From: JAGPUQ01 sp947084925
Lineage (GTDB): Bacteria > Pseudomonadota > Gammaproteobacteria > Pseudomonadales > Porticoccaceae
Assembly (NCBI GenBank): GCA_947084925.1
Contig: CAMTUJ010000004.1
Span: 1 to 50,719 of the forward strand
Length of the DNA stretch: 50,719 nucleotides
Direction of reading: 5' to 3'
The notes beneath the pieces are model-generated. The model saw only the letters and a list, made by a program, of their open reading frames with translations. It was not told the DNA's origin and searched no databases. Shown piece after piece: positions 9,831 to 17,315 of this stretch. Made by a program: the position numbers and the translations under genes. Numbering within the stretch: position 1 is the stretch's first letter; each line of letters opens with the position of its first letter.

Positions 9831-9903
9831 CAAAGATTGGACCGGGAGAGCCTAGAGGGGGAGGATCCCGGTCGTTCTCAACACAACAAGAGGATTGACT
9901 TGC
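9802..9903 (-). ncRNA. Candidate small RNA, copy 1, with anti-SD loop
   Basis: Predicted RNA of about 100 nt on the minus strand. A stem of 8 bp (GACCGGGA, 9873-9866, with UCCCGGUC, 9847-9840) presents an 18-nt loop reading UCCUCCCCCUCUAGGCUC. The CCUCC in it is identical to the anti-Shine-Dalgarno core of 16S rRNA, so it could pair with ribosome binding sites. It ends in a 9-bp GC-rich hairpin and eight U. Between the copies the loop-closing pair changes from A-U to G-C, which supports the fold. Expression is not shown. Confidence 0.6.
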
Positions 9904-9909
9904 ACGGAT

Positions 9910-9937
9910 TGAGACCCGGGCAGGCCCGGAAAAGTTC
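9910..9937 (-). promoter_or_regulatory. Sigma-E/AlgU-like promoter of sRNA copy 1
   Basis: On the minus strand GAACTT (9937-9932) and TCTCA (9914-9910) are separated by 17 bases. The AlgU/RpoE consensus is GAACTT-N16/17-TCTGA, so one base of the -10 box differs. The start site would fall near 9903. Confidence 0.55.
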
Positions 9938-10027
9938 ACACCCACACCGAAATTTTTTCGGCCGCCCCCAAGCCTTGCCACAGGGTCGGAACACATCTGC
10001 CCTCCCTGCCCCAGCCCGAACACGCGC

Positions 10028-10056
10028 AAAAAAAAGCGGCATCGGGTGATGCCGCT
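10028..10056 (-). terminator. Intrinsic terminator of sRNA copy 2
   Basis: The same 9-bp stem with a 4-base loop at 10035-10056 and eight T on the minus strand (10035-10028). Only one loop base differs from the terminator of copy 1. Confidence 0.8.
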
Positions 10057-10131
10057 TAAAGATTTGACCGGGGTAACCAAGAGGGGGTGGGCCCCGGCTT
10101 CTTTCCCAACACAACAAGAGGATTGACGTGC
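10028..10131 (-). ncRNA. Candidate small RNA, copy 2, with anti-SD-like loop
   Basis: The sibling of copy 1, about 104 nt on the minus strand. The C-rich hairpin pairs GCCGGGG (10098-10092) with CCCCGGU (10073-10067) around an 18-nt loop, CCCACCCCCUCUUGGUUA. The loop length is the same as in copy 1, while stem bases differ in a compensated way. The 5' block at 10127-10107, containing UCCUCUUGUUGUG, is identical in both copies and may be the seed. Terminator hairpin and eight U follow. Tandem sibling RNAs with C-rich loops are known in other proteobacteria; identity with a named family is not claimed. Confidence 0.6.
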
Positions 10132-10137
10132 ACGGGA

Positions 10138-10165
10138 TGAGACCCGGGCAGGATCGATAAAGTTC
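10138..10165 (-). promoter_or_regulatory. Sigma-E/AlgU-like promoter of sRNA copy 2
   Basis: GAACTT (10165-10160) and TCTCA (10142-10138) with the same 17-base spacing as in copy 1. The spacer sequence differs between the copies (only its downstream CCTGCCCGGG part is shared), while both boxes are unchanged. The start site would fall near 10131. Confidence 0.55.
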
Positions 10166-10389
10166 ACACCCCCGCCAAAAATTCTCAAGCAGCACCGGTG
10201 GCGGTTACCAGAAGCGCCTGGTCCGTTCCCGGAAGCAAATTGCAGGCAATGGCCCGGGATGATTCAATGCGCCATACCGGGCAGGCGCCACCGGCCCCGG
10301 TTTTCGCAACTCGGCGACCACCACAACAATAAACCCGGTTGTGCTTCAGCAGACGCAATATCCAACCATCCCGATGCGAGGAGTACGTC

Positions 10390-10860
10390 ATGACCAGTTC
10401 AAACGCATTAACGCTCGATCCCGCGACCAATGACGCTACCGGTGAATGGATGCACTTTGGCGCGGATCCCCGTTTCGATTACCCCATCGATTATTCGATC
10501 CGGATTCTGGGCGCGTCCGCCGCCACCGGCACCGTCGATTTCCTGGGCAAGTGGGCGCCCAACTCCTACTGCCATTTCCACAAGCACCTGGGCAACACGA
10601 CCTCGCTGGTTATCGAAGGCGAGCACCATACGGTCGAAACCGTCGCCGGCGAATCGATCCACAAGGTGCGTCAGGCTGGCGACTACGCGCAAAAACCCGG
10701 TGGCGATGTCCATATGGAATTCGCCGGCCCCCAGGGCTCGGTGGTGTTCTTCAGCATGCAGGCGGTGGATGGCAAATTGTTCGAAGTGCTGGGCAGGGGA
10801 GAGCGCGTGTTGAATGTCACGACCCTTGACGATTTCCTCGCCGGGAATTTGCCGCGCTGA
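10390..10860 (+). CDS. Cupin-domain protein
   Basis: A 156-residue single-domain cupin. The metal-binding first motif is seen in WAPNSYCHFHKHLGNTTSLV (H-x-H, with a glutamate soon after in IEGEHH), and the second motif region is QKPGGDVHMEFAGPQGSVVF. Small cupins like this include diketone- and hydroxyacetophenone-cleaving dioxygenases, but the substrate cannot be inferred. The start at 10390 has GAGGAG 7 bases upstream; the frame extends 17 codons further without a site. It faces the DUF35 gene and may belong to the degradative cluster. Confidence 0.8.
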   Translation: MTSSNALTLDPATNDATGEWMHFGADPRFDYPIDYSIRILGASAATGTVDFLGKWAPNSYCHFHKHLGNTTSLVIEGEHHTVETVAGESIHKVRQAGDYAQKPGGDVHMEFAGPQGSVVFFSMQAVDGKLFEVLGRGERVLNVTTLDDFLAGNLPR

Positions 10861-10862
10861 CG

Positions 10863-10895
10863 GGCGGCTGAGAAGCCGCCACTGCGCTTTTTCAG
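10863..10895. terminator. Hairpin between convergent cupin and DUF35 genes
   Basis: GGCGGCT (10863-10869) pairs with AGCCGCC (10874-10880) around a GAGA loop; TTTTT follows after seven bases on the plus strand. It lies 3 bases after the cupin stop and before the end of the convergent DUF35 gene. Confidence 0.55.
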
Positions 10896-10902
10896 CTACC
10901 GA

Positions 10903-11322
10903 CTAAGCCCTGCGAAACAGCGGCAGGGCAAAATCCTCGCCCAGGTTTTCAAAGACAACCTGCACCGGCAGGTCGATGGCCAGATCCTCGTTGGCAATGC
11001 CGAGCGGCCGGCTGACAAAGCGCACGCCTTCCTCCATCTCCACCACCAGCGCGGCATAGGGCGTTTCATCGCGAAATTTGGGGTGCATCGCCTGGTGGGT
11101 GATGATCCAGGAAAAAATCCGGCCTTTGCCGGACGATTCCTGCCATTCCCAGCGATCCGAGCCGCACGCCGCGCACATGTAGCGGGGCATGTGTCGCCAG
11201 GTACCGCAATCGAGACAGCGTTGGAAACACAGTTTGCCTGCCGTGCAATGCGCCCAGAACTGGCCGTTCAAATGATCGTCCGATCGGGGGATGGGACGCG
11301 CTTGCGGCAACCGACTTGTCAT
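10903..11322 (-). CDS. DUF35 zinc-ribbon/OB-fold acyl-CoA-binding protein
   Basis: A 139-residue protein with a rubredoxin-like zinc ribbon (CLDCG then CAACGS, a C-x2-C pair repeated after 13 residues) and a C-terminal OB fold (GRIFSWIITHQAMHPKF; YAALVVEMEEGVRFVSRPLG). DUF35 proteins form complexes with thiolase-like proteins such as Ltp2, or with MaoC hydratases (ChsH2), in steroid side-chain breakdown. The thiolase-like gene lies immediately upstream on the same strand, 99 bases away, as expected for a complex. Function by family and context, not proven. Confidence 0.88.
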   Translation of the reverse strand: MTSRLPQARPIPRSDDHLNGQFWAHCTAGKLCFQRCLDCGTWRHMPRYMCAACGSDRWEWQESSGKGRIFSWIITHQAMHPKFRDETPYAALVVEMEEGVRFVSRPLGIANEDLAIDLPVQVVFENLGEDFALPLFRRA

Positions 11323-11421
11323 GAAGAATGCTCCCGGTTCGTAACACGATTACCCGCATCATCGCAGGGCGATTATTGGTTGAGGCACGCGGCGATCAGT
11401 GATTGCGGCGCGCACCGACGA

Positions 11422-12588
11422 TCAGTTGTGCAGAATGGCGATGCTGCCGTCGCCGAGATCGCCCCAGCCGGTGACGAGCCCCAGCTTCGCGTCCTTGACC
11501 TGGCGTGCGCCGCACTCGCCGCGCAGTTGGCGGGTGGCTTCCACAATGTGGTTCGCGCCCCAGACGTGGCCTTCGCTCAAGAGGCCGCCGTGGGTGTTGA
11601 TGGGGCAGGCGCCACCCAGCTCGATTCTGCCGTCTTTCACATAGTCACCAATGCCGCCACGCTCAAAAAGCCCCATGGCTTCCATTTGCAGCATCACCAC
11701 ATAGGTAAAGCAGTCGTAGATTTCCATGAAATCCATGTCGTGAACCTTGACGCCGGCCATATCGAAGGCCTTCTGGGCCGCGAAGGACAGTCCGATCTGG
11801 AACGGGTCGGGCCGTGCCGCTATATCGTCCGCCGGATAAGGGTGACCTTCGGCGGCGCCGGCAATATAAATCGGCTGTTTGGCGAGATCCCGGGCGCGTT
11901 CGGGACTGGACACGATCACCGCGCAGGCGCCATCGGTTTCCAGGCAGCAGTCGTAAAGACGGAACGGCTCCGATATCCAGCGCGCATTGAGGTACTGCTC
12001 CATGGTCAGCTCCTGGCCCTTCATCATCGCCTTGTCATTGAGCTGGGCGTGTTTGCGGGCGGCCAACGCGATGGCGCCGGTGTCCTCGGGGCGGGTTTTG
12101 TAGAGCTGCCGGTGGCGGGTCGCCAGCCAGCCGTAGAGCTGGACGGGAGCGGCGACTCCGTAGGGAAAATAAAAGTCCCTGGTGGCGAGCGACATGGCGG
12201 TTTCGCGCAGCGAGCGATTGGGTTTGTGGCCGGGCTTCGGGCGCAGCGCCGAGTAGCCGTTCCAGCCCACCACCACGCAGACATGGTTCGCAAGGCCGTT
12301 GGCCACGGCCATGGCGGCGTCCTGCAAGCCGGTCACGGCGCTGGCACCACCGGTGTGGACAGTCACCGAATAGCGCATGTCGGCGATACCCAGGTTCGCC
12401 GCCAGTTCTTCCGCGTAGGTGTCCATCATCGGCGGAATGATGCCGTCGAGATCCTTCGGTTTCAGCCCGGCATCGGCGGCGGCGTTGCGGATGGCCTCCA
12501 GCATGAGCTGCACCGAGGTTTTGTCACCGCCACGGGTATAGGGCGTTTCACCCACGCCCGTGATGACGGCTTTGTCGCTGAAGTTCAT
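11422..12588 (-). CDS. Thiolase-superfamily lipid-transfer-like protein (Ltp2/SCP-x type)
   Basis: A 388-residue thiolase-fold protein. Recognisable parts are AVITGVGETPYTRG at the N-terminus, TVHTGGASAVTGLQDAAMAV (the usual nucleophile position reads TGGAS and has no clear cysteine), MEIYDCFTYVVMLQMEAMGL and the C-terminal NTHGGLLSEGHVWGANHIVE. Lack of the N-terminal catalytic cysteine together with a DUF35 partner fits the Ltp-type retro-aldolases better than true thiolases. The start at 12588 is chosen for GGGGAAGAA just before it and for the family start MNFSDKAVI. A role in side-chain cleavage of an acyl-CoA is inferred. Confidence 0.85.
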   Translation of the reverse strand: MNFSDKAVITGVGETPYTRGGDKTSVQLMLEAIRNAAADAGLKPKDLDGIIPPMMDTYAEELAANLGIADMRYSVTVHTGGASAVTGLQDAAMAVANGLANHVCVVVGWNGYSALRPKPGHKPNRSLRETAMSLATRDFYFPYGVAAPVQLYGWLATRHRQLYKTRPEDTGAIALAARKHAQLNDKAMMKGQELTMEQYLNARWISEPFRLYDCCLETDGACAVIVSSPERARDLAKQPIYIAGAAEGHPYPADDIAARPDPFQIGLSFAAQKAFDMAGVKVHDMDFMEIYDCFTYVVMLQMEAMGLFERGGIGDYVKDGRIELGGACPINTHGGLLSEGHVWGANHIVEATRQLRGECGARQVKDAKLGLVTGWGDLGDGSIAILHN

Positions 12589-12796
12589 TTCTTCCCCTGA
12601 TTGTTCTTGTGGGTGAGGAACTTGGTTCGGCCGGGAATTCTCCCTGCCGCCAGTATAGTTTGTCAGCGCCGCTTTCAAACAGTGTACGCAAACCGGGCAT
12701 GAGCGAGCGACGCGTTGACCGGGTTGGCATTGCCGTCGGACCTGACCTACAGTTGCAGCGATCATAAACACAACAATACATTTCAGGGTGGACGGT

Positions 12797-13720
12797 ATGA
12801 CGGAACTGCGACAAATCGCATCGGGGTTGATGTTTCCGGAAGGGCCGGTGGCCATGCCGGACGGCAGCGTGCTGGTGGTCGAAATTGCCGGCGGGCGCCT
12901 CTCCCGGGTGGCGCCGGATGGCACTGTCAGCGTGATCGCCAGACTGGGCGGCGGACCCAATGGCGCGGCCATCGGGCCGGACGGCAAGTGTTACGTCTGC
13001 AACAACGGCGGCTTTGAATTCAGCGAACGCAATGGCCGCATCTCCCCGGGATTGACGGCGAAGGATTACACCAGCGGCCGTATCGAGAAAGTCGATATCC
13101 ATACCGGCGAGTTCGAGGTGCTCTACAAAGCCTGTGATGGTGAACCGCTGAAAGGCCCCAACGATATCGTTTTCGATGCCGCCGGCGGCTTCTGGTTTAC
13201 CGACCATGGCAAGCATTACGCGCGTTCGCGGGATGTCACCGGCGTGTTTTATGCGCTGCCGGACGGCTCCGAAATTCGTGAAATGATCTTTCCGATGGAA
13301 GGTCCCAACGGCATCGGCCTGTCGCCCGACGAACGTATCCTGTACGTGGCGGAGACCCCCACCGGCCGGCTGTGGTCCTACGATCTGGCGGGGCCGGGAC
13401 GGTTTGCCGAGGTGCGCGCCAACGGCCAGCCGCGGCGCAATCTGGTGGTCGGCGTGCCCGGGCACCAGTTGTTTGACTCCCTGGCGGTGGATTCGGCGGG
13501 AAACATCTGTGTGGCGACGCTGGTCAACGGCGGGATTACCGTGATCTCGCCGGATGGCAAAAATGTCGAACATGTGCCGATGCCCGACCACGGCACCACC
13601 AATATCTGTTTTGGCGGACCGGACTTGAAAACCGCTTACATCACGCTCGGCACCACGGGTCGCCTGGTGGCCATCGACTGGCCGCGGCCCGGGTTGCCGC
13701 TGAATTTTCTCAACAAATGA
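12797..13720 (+). CDS. SMP-30/gluconolactonase-family hydrolase
   Basis: A 307-residue six-bladed beta-propeller. Typical motifs are LMFPEGPVAMPDGSVLVVE, GGGPNGAAIGPDGKCYVCNN, GPNDIVFDAAGGFWFTDHG and GPNGIGLSPDERILYVAET, which supply the divalent-metal and catalytic residues (E in the first, N and D later). It probably opens a lactone. ATG 12797 is chosen; a GTG at 12788 is also in frame but has a poor site. It is divergent from the thiolase-like gene and followed by two SDR genes, so a lactone may be an intermediate of the same pathway. Confidence 0.88.
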   Translation: MTELRQIASGLMFPEGPVAMPDGSVLVVEIAGGRLSRVAPDGTVSVIARLGGGPNGAAIGPDGKCYVCNNGGFEFSERNGRISPGLTAKDYTSGRIEKVDIHTGEFEVLYKACDGEPLKGPNDIVFDAAGGFWFTDHGKHYARSRDVTGVFYALPDGSEIREMIFPMEGPNGIGLSPDERILYVAETPTGRLWSYDLAGPGRFAEVRANGQPRRNLVVGVPGHQLFDSLAVDSAGNICVATLVNGGITVISPDGKNVEHVPMPDHGTTNICFGGPDLKTAYITLGTTGRLVAIDWPRPGLPLNFLNK

Positions 13721-13851
13721 GACAGAGAAAAAATTAGTGGTTGATGAACGCCAGGTGAGTGCTTTTCCTGCAACACAGCGCAGGCAAAAAGCGGTCATTT
13801 TGCAGTTTATTAGTCACCGACATTCGTAATGAATAGCCAGGACAGAATCTT

Positions 13852-14718
13852 ATGACTGATCCCGAACCCAAATCCTGGGGCCTCGACGATAACGAGTTGG
13901 CCGCCTATCCCACGGTCTACCGTGACGATCTGCTGAAGGGGCAAGCGGCCATCATTTCCGGTGGTGGCACCGGACTGGGCCGCGCCATGGCCTATTTGTT
14001 TGCGAGACTGGGCGCCGATGTGATGATTTGCAGCCGCAACCGGGAAAACCTGGAGGCCACGGCCGCGGGCATCAAGCAACGTCTGGGAAGGGATATCGAT
14101 ACCACGGCAATGACCATTCGCGATCCGGATGCGGTGGCAGCGCTGATGGACGCGGTCTGGGACAAATACGGCAAGCTCGACATCCTGGTGAACAATGGTG
14201 GCGGTCAGTTTCCGCAGCAGGCCATCGATTATTCGGTGAAGGGCTGGAACGCGGTGATCGACACCAATCTGAATGGCACCTGGTACATGATGCAAAAGGC
14301 CGCGCAGCGCTGGCGCGACCACCGGCAGCCCGGCAACATCGTCAACATTGTTGCCGATATCTGGCGGGGCATGCCCGGCATCGCCCATACCTGCGCGGCG
14401 CGGGCAGGGGTGATTTACGCCAGCCGCAGCGTGGCGGTGGAATGGGCGCCCTATAACATTCGGGTCAACTGCGTAGCGCCCGGTACGGTCGCGACACCTG
14501 GCCTGAATGTGTATCCGCCGGAAGCCGCCAAGGATTTTCATCGTGCCAATCCCATGCTGCGCTGCGGCGATGCCATGGATATCGCCGAAGCCGTGGTTTA
14601 CCTGGGCACCTCGGCCGGTAAATTCATTACCGGAGAATGCCTCACCGTGGACGGTGGCCAGCAGCTCTGGGGCGAGCCCTGGCCAAACGGTAAGCCCGAC
14701 TATTTTCAAACGCCCTGA
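13852..14718 (+). CDS. SDR oxidoreductase, PECR-like enoyl-CoA reductase (paralogue 1)
   Basis: A 288-residue short-chain dehydrogenase with SGGGTGLGRAMA (cofactor site), NNGGGQFPQQAIDYS and HTCAARAGVIYASRSVAVEW. The usual Tyr-x3-Lys is replaced by T-x3-R, and NNGGGQF plus AARAGV match peroxisomal trans-2-enoyl-CoA reductase and dienoyl-CoA reductase relatives, which use a different proton donor. It therefore more likely reduces a C=C bond of an acyl-CoA than oxidises an alcohol. A closely related gene follows after 44 bases. Confidence 0.82.
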   Translation: MTDPEPKSWGLDDNELAAYPTVYRDDLLKGQAAIISGGGTGLGRAMAYLFARLGADVMICSRNRENLEATAAGIKQRLGRDIDTTAMTIRDPDAVAALMDAVWDKYGKLDILVNNGGGQFPQQAIDYSVKGWNAVIDTNLNGTWYMMQKAAQRWRDHRQPGNIVNIVADIWRGMPGIAHTCAARAGVIYASRSVAVEWAPYNIRVNCVAPGTVATPGLNVYPPEAAKDFHRANPMLRCGDAMDIAEAVVYLGTSAGKFITGECLTVDGGQQLWGEPWPNGKPDYFQTP

Positions 14719-14762
14719 CCGGATCGTGGTCATGCACTGAATCACCCTGCCGGAGAGGAAAG

Positions 14763-15674
14763 TTGAATCAGGAAAGCGAACTGTACGGACTGGATGACGC
14801 CGAGTTACTGACCCACCCGACTGCCTACACTGGCCAGTTGTTCTCCGGTAAAAGCGTGTTGGTATCCGGCGGTGGCACCGGCATCGGTCGCGCCATCGCG
14901 GTGCTGTATGCTCGGCTGGGCGCCCAGGTAACGATTTGCGGCCGGCGGCAAGAACCGCTGCAGGATACCGCGACGTTGATTCGCGAGGGGCTTGGTATCG
15001 ACATTGCCACCCACACCATGACCATCCGTGACCCGCAACAGGTGGAGTCGCTAATCGATCACGTTTGGCGAGAGCGCGGCCGGCTGGATGTCTTGGTCAA
15101 TAACGCCGGCGGTCAGTTTGCGCAAAATCCCATGGATTATTCGGTCAACGGCTGGAAGGCGGTCATCGACACCAATCTCAATGGTACCTGGTACATGATG
15201 CAGGCCGCCGCCCGGCGCTGGCGGGATGCGGGCATGCCTGGCGATATCATCAATATCGTCGTCAACATTCATCGCGGCACCCTGCAGACCACTCACTCGG
15301 CGGCGGCACGGGCCGGCGTGGTCTACCTGAGCAAAAGTGTCGCGGTGGAATGGGCGCCATTGAATATTCGCGTCAACTGCGTCTCTCCCGGTGCGATTGC
15401 CTCCAATGGCTTGCGCAATTACTCTCGCGAAGCGGCGGAGCAGTTCAAATACGCCAATCCCATGCGGCGCGCGGGCGATGTCTGGGATATCGCCGAAGCC
15501 TGTGCCTATCTGGGTTCGCCCGCCAGTAAATTTGTCACCGGCGAAACCCTGGCGGTGGATGGGGGCTATCAAATGATGGGCGAAATCTGGGCAGCAGGTG
15601 AGCCTGAATATTTCAGGAATGGCCGTGGTGCCGGCAAAAGCGCGGCCGGCATTGACGGATCAACGATCGAGTAG
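14763..15674 (+). CDS. SDR oxidoreductase, PECR-like enoyl-CoA reductase (paralogue 2)
   Basis: A 303-residue paralogue of the preceding gene; both begin with a conserved YGLDDAEL/WGLDDNEL stretch and share TNLNGTWYMMQ and VAVEWAP-NIRVNCV. Motifs: SGGGTGIGRAIA, NNAGGQFAQNPMDYS, THSAAARAGVVYLSKS (active-site Tyr and Lys again replaced). The start is TTG at 14763, supported by GGAGAGG 4-5 bases before it and by alignment with paralogue 1. It carries a longer tail (residues about 285-303, GAGKSAAGIDG). It may form a heteromer with paralogue 1 or use a different substrate. Confidence 0.82.
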   Translation: MNQESELYGLDDAELLTHPTAYTGQLFSGKSVLVSGGGTGIGRAIAVLYARLGAQVTICGRRQEPLQDTATLIREGLGIDIATHTMTIRDPQQVESLIDHVWRERGRLDVLVNNAGGQFAQNPMDYSVNGWKAVIDTNLNGTWYMMQAAARRWRDAGMPGDIINIVVNIHRGTLQTTHSAAARAGVVYLSKSVAVEWAPLNIRVNCVSPGAIASNGLRNYSREAAEQFKYANPMRRAGDVWDIAEACAYLGSPASKFVTGETLAVDGGYQMMGEIWAAGEPEYFRNGRGAGKSAAGIDGSTIE

Positions 15675-15782
15675 CGCCTGACACAGCGGTGATGTCGGTC
15701 TGACTTGCAACGCGCACCGCTCAGGACTGGCAACAAAGCGTTCAAATATTCGACTTACAACCATAACAAAGGAAGCAGCGAC

Positions 15783-17006
15783 ATGACCGTGAAGCGGATA
15801 TTGGCAAACTGCAAAGTGCTCGATTTCACCCATGCGCTGGCCGGACCCACCACCACGCGCCTGATGGCGGAAATGGGCGCGGACATCATCAAGGTGGAAC
15901 TGGCGCCGCGTGGCGACATGACGCGCACCATGGCCTATAACAAAAACGGCCGCAGCGGCTATTTCATTCAACAGAATCGCGGCAAAAAAAGCCTGTGCCT
16001 GGATATGCGCAAATCCGCGTCGGTGGAAATCATCAAGAAGCTGATCGCCGACACCGACGTACTGATCGAAAATTATTCGCCCGGCGTGATCGCGGACATG
16101 GGCCTGGGTTGGGATGTGGCGAAGGACATCAACCCCCAACTGATTTATTGCTCGATCTCGGCATTTGGTCAAACCGGACCGCTGTCCCATCTGCCCGGTT
16201 TCGATTACATGGGGCAGGCCTATGCGGGCGTGACCAGTCTGATGGGCTATCCCCAGGAAGCCCCGATCATGCCGGCGATCTCCATCGGCGATGTCAACAC
16301 CGGCGTGCACGCCCTGGCCGCGATCAACGGCGCGCTGTTTTATCGCTCCCAGGGTGGCGGCGGTCAATATATCGACTGTTCGCTGCTGGACAGCTACTTT
16401 CACTGCCACGACCTGAGCGTCCAGCTCTACAGCAATTCCAACGGCAAGATGCAGCCCACGCGCAATGGCCGGCACCATCCGGCGGTGGCGCCCGACGGCA
16501 TTTATCGCGGCAGGGATTCCTGCATGTTCGTCATCGCGGTGACGGCCAAACAGTGGAAGGCGCTGTGCCAGGTGATGGATCGTGCCGACATGCTGACCGA
16601 TCCCCGCTTCAGAACCAACGCCGACCGCGTCGCCAATCTTGCCGCACTGATCGAAATCATCGAGGGCTGGATCCAGTCCATGCCCAGCGACACCGCCGCG
16701 CGCGAAGCGCTGGAAGCAGCGCGCGTGCCGGTGGCACCGGTGCTGACGCCGGGCGAGGCGATGCAGCACCCGCATCTGATCGAGCGCGGCACCGTGCGCA
16801 CCATCAGCGATCGCGGCATGGGCGAGTTTCAGATACCGGGCATGCCGTTGCGCTTCTCCGCGTGCCCGGAACTCCTCACACTGGAAGCGCCCTATCTGGG
16901 CGAGCACAACGAAAGCATATTGCGCGAGCGCCTGGCGATGAGCGAGGCGGAAATCCGGCAACTGGTGGCGAGCGAAGTGCTGCACGGGGAGGCGGTTCCC
17001 GGTTGA
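15783..17006 (+). CDS. Class III CoA-transferase (CaiB/BaiF family)
   Basis: A 407-residue family III CoA-transferase moving CoA between carboxylic acids. Motifs: KVLDFTHALAGPTTTRLMAE at the N-terminus, ADIIKVELAPRGDMTR, NRGKKSLCLDMR, ENYSPGVIADMGLGWD and GFDYMGQAYAGVTSLMG, which contains the likely catalytic aspartate. AAGGAAG lies 8 bases before ATG 15783; the frame is open 26 codons further up. It follows the paired PECR-like SDRs in the same direction (109 bases) and probably activates the pathway substrate or an intermediate. Confidence 0.9.
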   Translation: MTVKRILANCKVLDFTHALAGPTTTRLMAEMGADIIKVELAPRGDMTRTMAYNKNGRSGYFIQQNRGKKSLCLDMRKSASVEIIKKLIADTDVLIENYSPGVIADMGLGWDVAKDINPQLIYCSISAFGQTGPLSHLPGFDYMGQAYAGVTSLMGYPQEAPIMPAISIGDVNTGVHALAAINGALFYRSQGGGGQYIDCSLLDSYFHCHDLSVQLYSNSNGKMQPTRNGRHHPAVAPDGIYRGRDSCMFVIAVTAKQWKALCQVMDRADMLTDPRFRTNADRVANLAALIEIIEGWIQSMPSDTAAREALEAARVPVAPVLTPGEAMQHPHLIERGTVRTISDRGMGEFQIPGMPLRFSACPELLTLEAPYLGEHNESILRERLAMSEAEIRQLVASEVLHGEAVPG

Positions 17007-17140
17007 TGGCGAACAACCCGTATTTTGCGGGCGCAAATGCCCGCTGGTGTTTCGGGATAAGGACTTGCTGTTCTTCGTCAAGGCGGATGCGGGATTGCAA
17101 GATCCCTGATTTTCCGGCGTTATATTGGCGGAATGTTACA

Positions 17141-17214
17141 ATGAGAGACTTGACCCCGTTGATTGCGTTGATTCATGACCCCGTTGATTCATGAGAGACT
17201 TGACCCCGTTGATT
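17141..17214. repeat. Direct repeats GAGAGACTTGACCCCGTTG
   Basis: Two copies of ATGAGAGACTTGACCCCGTT (17141-17160 and 17191-17210) flank a shorter one (CATGACCCCGTTGATT, 17174-17189). The related sequence TGAGAGACCTGACC occurs in inverted orientation at 19299-19286, next to a RAYT transposase remnant. These look like ends of an IS200/RAYT-type element. The rest of the gene-free stretch 17007-17325 shows GCGGGCGCAAATGCCCGC, a hairpin at 17027-17044, and nothing else recognised. Confidence 0.6.
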
Positions 17215-17315
17215 TTTCGCACCACGGCGCTTTACTTCTTCTTCGGTTTCATGGTCCACCTCGGGTTGAGAGATTACTCTCTTAGCCGTGTGTCCGGGAA
17301 AGGGGGGCAAGATCA

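Larger units (their letters stand above)
9799..10183. repeat. Direct duplication of a ~160-bp non-coding unit (period 226 bp)
   Basis: Copy 1 (about 9799-9957) and copy 2 (about 10025-10183) align over their whole length with an offset of 226 bases. Each holds, read on the minus strand, a promoter-like pair of boxes, a nearly invariant block (9879-9899 and 10107-10127, identical over 21 bases), a C-rich hairpin and a terminator hairpin. The 67 bases between the copies (9958-10024) are not repeated. The gene-free stretch 9793-10389 holds this duplication and the leader of the cupin gene. Confidence 0.85.

Noticed and set aside
9837..10049. Short plus-strand ORF of 70 codons within the repeat unit
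   Set aside because: No ribosome site, runs through hairpins, and is not preserved in the second copy. The RNA interpretation explains the conservation better.
7372..10188. A 938-codon minus-strand frame across serC, serA and the sRNA unit
   Set aside because: Opposite two secure genes, with low-complexity His/Gly/Ala-rich translation. The repeated peptides in it only reflect the duplicated non-coding DNA.
17141..17214. Possible short CRISPR-like array
   Set aside because: Only three unequal copies, spacing is irregular, and no cas genes are present. The motif recurs near a RAYT remnant, so a mobile-element origin is better.
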